DNA of 64,000 bases from an uncultured Alphaproteobacteria bacterium (GTDB lineage Bacteria > Pseudomonadota > Alphaproteobacteria > RF32 > CAG-239), in assembly GCA_910576955.1 (NCBI GenBank), contig CAJTJB010000005.1:1-64000 (forward strand), in the 5' to 3' direction. The translations under genes and the position numbers were made by a program. Under the pieces are notes generated by a model, which was not told the origin of the DNA, searched no databases, and saw only the letters and a program-made list of their open reading frames with translations. Of the stretch, positions 61,682-64,000 are shown piece after piece; the first letter of the stretch is position 1, and every line of letters starts with the position of its first letter.

Positions 61682-62473
61682 CTAATTCTTAAATTGGATT
61701 TTTTTTACGCCTTTTAAACGATAGTTATAGTGAACATCGCCTAAAATCACTTTGACTTCAGAGTTTTCTTTAATGTTTCGAACTTCCGGATATTCGAAAG
61801 GCGAAACAAAAAATTTCTCTCCTTTAGCCTCAAGCACATAGTATGTTGTGCCGTTAAAAGATTCTGTTTCGATAATTTTTACCGGCACAAAAATTTCTTT
61901 GTTAAACTGCTGTTGTAAGAATTGTTGTTCTTTCTTATCGGCTGCTTCAGTTTCAAAATATAATGCCAATAAAGCAGACGCTAAAACAATAAGCAATGAG
62001 CCAAATGCACCATTATATTTTGTTTTGAAGTCAGCGGAAGAAGAAAAATAATTCCAGCCATAAAGTTCGTCATTATATTTTAAATAATACGAAATTATCG
62101 GAACACAGCTGTAAAGGATTGCAATATCAATGCCGGCAATAATTATTGGTAAAACATAATGTTCTTCAAATTTTAGTGCTTGCATAAAAATACCGGAAAT
62201 ACCGAAACAAAATATCGCCCACATCGCGATAACACTTATTTTGTATATCCGTACACTTCCAAATCTTAATCGTAGGAAAGAAAATCCCCAGATAACGGAC
62301 ATTGCAAAAAACAAGCCATCAAACGACCAAACTGTCAGATAGATAACAGCAAGTGTGCAGGCAATTATATATCCGACAAACATTTTGTACTTTTTCCAAA
62401 ACTTTGGAAATACTGTTTTCAATGCAAAAACATTAGCCTTTGGCTGCTGTTTTTCTTTAATAATTTTACCCAT
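61682..62473 (-). CDS. Membrane protein of unknown function (263 aa)
   Basis: About six hydrophobic segments are seen in the first 180 residues (MFVGYIIACTLAVIYLTVW, VIAMWAIFCFGISGIFM, VLPIIIAGIDIAILYS and others). A soluble C-terminal domain of about 80 residues ends in basic GVKKIQFKN. I do not recognise a family. It sits between rho and mnmE, where hemE-type genes or none are expected. Ribosome binding site is weak. Confidence 0.6.
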   Translation of the reverse strand: MGKIIKEKQQPKANVFALKTVFPKFWKKYKMFVGYIIACTLAVIYLTVWSFDGLFFAMSVIWGFSFLRLRFGSVRIYKISVIAMWAIFCFGISGIFMQALKFEEHYVLPIIIAGIDIAILYSCVPIISYYLKYNDELYGWNYFSSSADFKTKYNGAFGSLLIVLASALLALYFETEAADKKEQQFLQQQFNKEIFVPVKIIETESFNGTTYYVLEAKGEKFFVSPFEYPEVRNIKENSEVKVILGDVHYNYRLKGVKKIQFKN

Positions 62474-62519
62474 AATATATAGTTTTAAATAATTAGTATC
62501 TCCTCGAAATATACATAAA

Positions 62520-63078
62520 TTATTGATTTAAAGTCAATAAAAAACTTTTAAGCTCCATCATACTCTGAAATATATGTTTAATTCCAAGTTTTTTAACAGC
62601 CTGAATATTATGTGGCGTATTGTTCATTTCACACCCGGTAAAAGCAACAGTCAGCATACCGGCGTTTAATCCGGCTTTCATTCCGGCAAGGGAATCTTCA
62701 ATAACGATGCATTCTTCTGGTAAAAAGCCCATTTTTTGACCTTATGCCGCCGGTAGCAATGCATTGTTTGAATTGCTTAAGGTTAAAAATATCTTCAATA
62801 TGCGGCATTAAAGCAAACCCCTGCTCCATGGTTTGAGAATCCAGTTCTGCTGCTTTATTCCAAAAATGATGGTCAGTTTTTATATTCATTGCGTCCAAAA
62901 CCTCTTTTTTGGTTTTATCGCTCATTCCGCCTAAATGTTTATTTGTTTGTTCAAAACTCCAAGGCAAATTCAACTCTTCATTGATAAGTTTTTGTCGGTT
63001 AAGCAACCAAAGTTTTTCCGTATCGGCAATCACACCGTCAAAATCCCAGATAATAAGTTTAATATGTTGCTGCGGCAT
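62520..63078 (-). pseudogene. Broken HAD-superfamily phosphatase gene
   Basis: The 5' part encodes the HAD-IA core LIIWDFDGVIADTEKLWL with the nucleophile Asp and continues to CIATGGIRSK (motif II region). It then breaks. In another frame the 3' part resumes with GFLPEECIVIEDSLAGMKAGLNAGM, the motif that normally follows some 45-50 residues later. The whole spans about 186 codons compared with about 220 for relatives, so an internal deletion with frameshift is likely, at about 62730-62745. RBS AGGAG and start codon look intact. A phosphoglycolate phosphatase or beta-phosphoglucomutase-like origin is possible. Confidence 0.75.
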
Positions 63079-63215
63079 TTTATTCTCCTAAAAAGTATTT
63101 TCTGTTAAGATAATAGATAAAACTTAATAAAACATAAGCATCGCAAATAAAAGCAGTGTATTTAAAGCTTGCAATCTCTGAAACCGCAAGTTATAACAAT
63201 CAAAAAGGAGAAAAA
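63079..63215. other. Intergenic region before mnmE
   Basis: No gene is visible. It holds a TGTATTTAAA element at 63157-63166 related to the 19-mer described at 28263, and the AAAAAGGAG ribosome binding site of mnmE. Confidence 0.4.
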
Positions 63216-64000
63216 TATGTCTAATAAAACAATATATGCGCTTTCTACTGTTTTCGGCAAATCCGGCGTGGCGGTTATCCGTATTTCCGGTTCAGATGCC
63301 CTAAAGGTAATAAAAGAAGTAACAGCTATTGATGTTGAAAACATAAAACCGCGATATGCATATTATACTCCTGTATTAGATAAAAATAATCGGGATTTAT
63401 TGGATAAAGCTCTGGTTATTTATTATAAAGCCCCCTGTTCTTTTACCGGTGAGGATATTGTTGAGATAAATTGCCATGGTTCAAAAGCGGTTTTAAACAG
63501 TGTTTTAAATTGTATGAACTCTTTTTCGGAGTTGCGTCTGGCAGAACCCGGAGAGTTTTCCAAACGCGCGTTTTATAATCAAAAAATGGATTTGACCGAA
63601 GCCGAAGGTTTAGCCGATTTGATAGATGCTGAAACCAAAGAACAGCAAAAATATGCCTTGCGCCAAATGGAAGGAAATTTGAAAAATCTTTATTCTTCGT
63701 GGCGTGAAAATCTGGTAAAAGTATTATCTGTTTTAGAAGCTTATATTGATTTTCCTGATGAGGATATCCCTCAAAATCTTTATGATGATATTTTAAACAC
63801 TGTATTTAAAACTAAAAAAGAAATAGAAAAGCATCTGGACGGCAACACAGTGAACGAGCGTTTGAAAAACGGATTTCGTATTGTAATTGCCGGAGAGGCA
63901 AATGCCGGTAAATCCAGTCTTATTAATACATTGACACAGCGCAATGCTGTTATTGTTTCAGATATTGCTGGCACAACGCGGGATGCTATTGATATAAACT
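63216..64000 (+). CDS. mnmE: tRNA modification GTPase MnmE (5' part, runs off window)
   Basis: MnmE with MnmG (GidA) installs the carboxymethylaminomethyl group at U34 of tRNAs. The N-terminal tetrahydrofolate-binding domain (IYALSTVFGKSGVAVIRISG, SFTGEDIVEINCHGS, EPGEFSKRAF) is complete. The central G domain begins with GEANAGKSS and DIAGTTRD at the edge. The first 261 codons are in the window. AAAGGAG precedes ATG 63216. Location after rho fits the alphaproteobacterial rho-mnmE-mnmG order. Confidence 0.96.
63792..63810. repeat. Second exact copy of TTTAAACACTGTATTTAAA
   Basis: The 19-mer, plus AACTA after it, is identical to the one at 28263. It lies in mnmE coding sequence (residues DILNTVFKTK). 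A related palindrome, TTTAAACAGTGTTTTAAA, occurs at about 63492-63509 in the same gene. Confidence 0.55.

Noticed and set aside
1..64000. CRISPR array, IS element, integrase or prophage
   Set aside because: No regularly spaced short repeats, transposase/integrase motifs or phage structural genes were seen; the only long direct repeat is the outer-membrane gene pair.

Overview
The window is a piece of a bacterial chromosome that looks alphaproteobacterial. Core genes occur in arrangements known from that class: yebC-ruvC ... ruvA-ruvB-ybgC; Tim44-like/mltA/smr divergent from secB; a parvulin divergent from secA; rarA-rluC ... ATP12-like; coaE-dnaQ on one side and rho ... mnmE on the other side of a probable replication origin. 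An archaeal-type ValRS, CarD, pyruvate phosphate dikinase and OprB/AsmA/LptG envelope genes agree with a Gram-negative of this kind. By eye the DNA is moderately AT-rich. Most genes have a clear AGGAG-type ribosome binding site. An uncultured, host-associated alphaproteobacterium is my inference from gene content, not something the sequence proves.

Layout. 1-2.3 kb: tRNA-Leu(UAA) on the minus strand, then pssA, rplY (short form) and pth. 2.3-5.3 kb: an unknown gene, ychF, and three tandem paralogous small genes of no recognised family. 5.3-12.4 kb (minus): a thioredoxin reductase operon with a Cys-rich protein, acylphosphatase, an ATP12-like chaperone, AsmA, RluC-type synthase and rarA. 12.5-22.1 kb: a degenerate DEAD-box protein, yebC-ruvC, then a minus-strand block (cyclophilin; RimK-like ligase, 7TM inactive transglutaminase and retropepsin-like lipoprotein; OprB-type porin) that splits ruvC from ruvA-ruvB-ybgC. 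22.1-25.5 kb (minus): gmk-cysK-lptG and a frameshifted lipoprotein gene. 25.6-28.6 kb: SDR, rpsA and a small exported protein. 28.7-31.5 kb: two tandem outer-membrane protein genes sharing a near-identical 658 bp block (promoter, leader, signal peptide and N-terminal domain) but carrying unrelated C-terminal barrels. 31.6-44.1 kb: valS, smr-mltA-tim44, secB-trmL, carD, parvulin, secA-sufC-sufD. 44.1-54.8 kb: membrane protein, dnaE, nagA-nagB, eno, dCMP deaminase, a response regulator, a type-IV prepilin peptidase and a DUF805 protein. 54.9-59.9 kb (minus): ppdK, pgeF, dnaQ, coaE. 59.86-60.37 kb: gene-free, AT-rich, with nine DnaA-box-like 9-mers. 60.4-64 kb: rho, a membrane protein, a broken HAD phosphatase gene and the 5' part of mnmE.

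The genes are mostly housekeeping: translation, recombination (ruvABC, rarA), replication (dnaE, dnaQ), Sec export (secA, secB, parvulin), envelope biogenesis and amino-sugar catabolism. The most unusual parts are the paired outer-membrane genes at 28.7-31.5 kb, the candidate oriC at about 60 kb, the tandem triplet at 4.1-5.3 kb, and a palindromic 19-mer (TTTAAACACTGTATTTAAA) found exactly twice and in near copies elsewhere. I saw no CRISPR array, transposase, integrase or phage gene.
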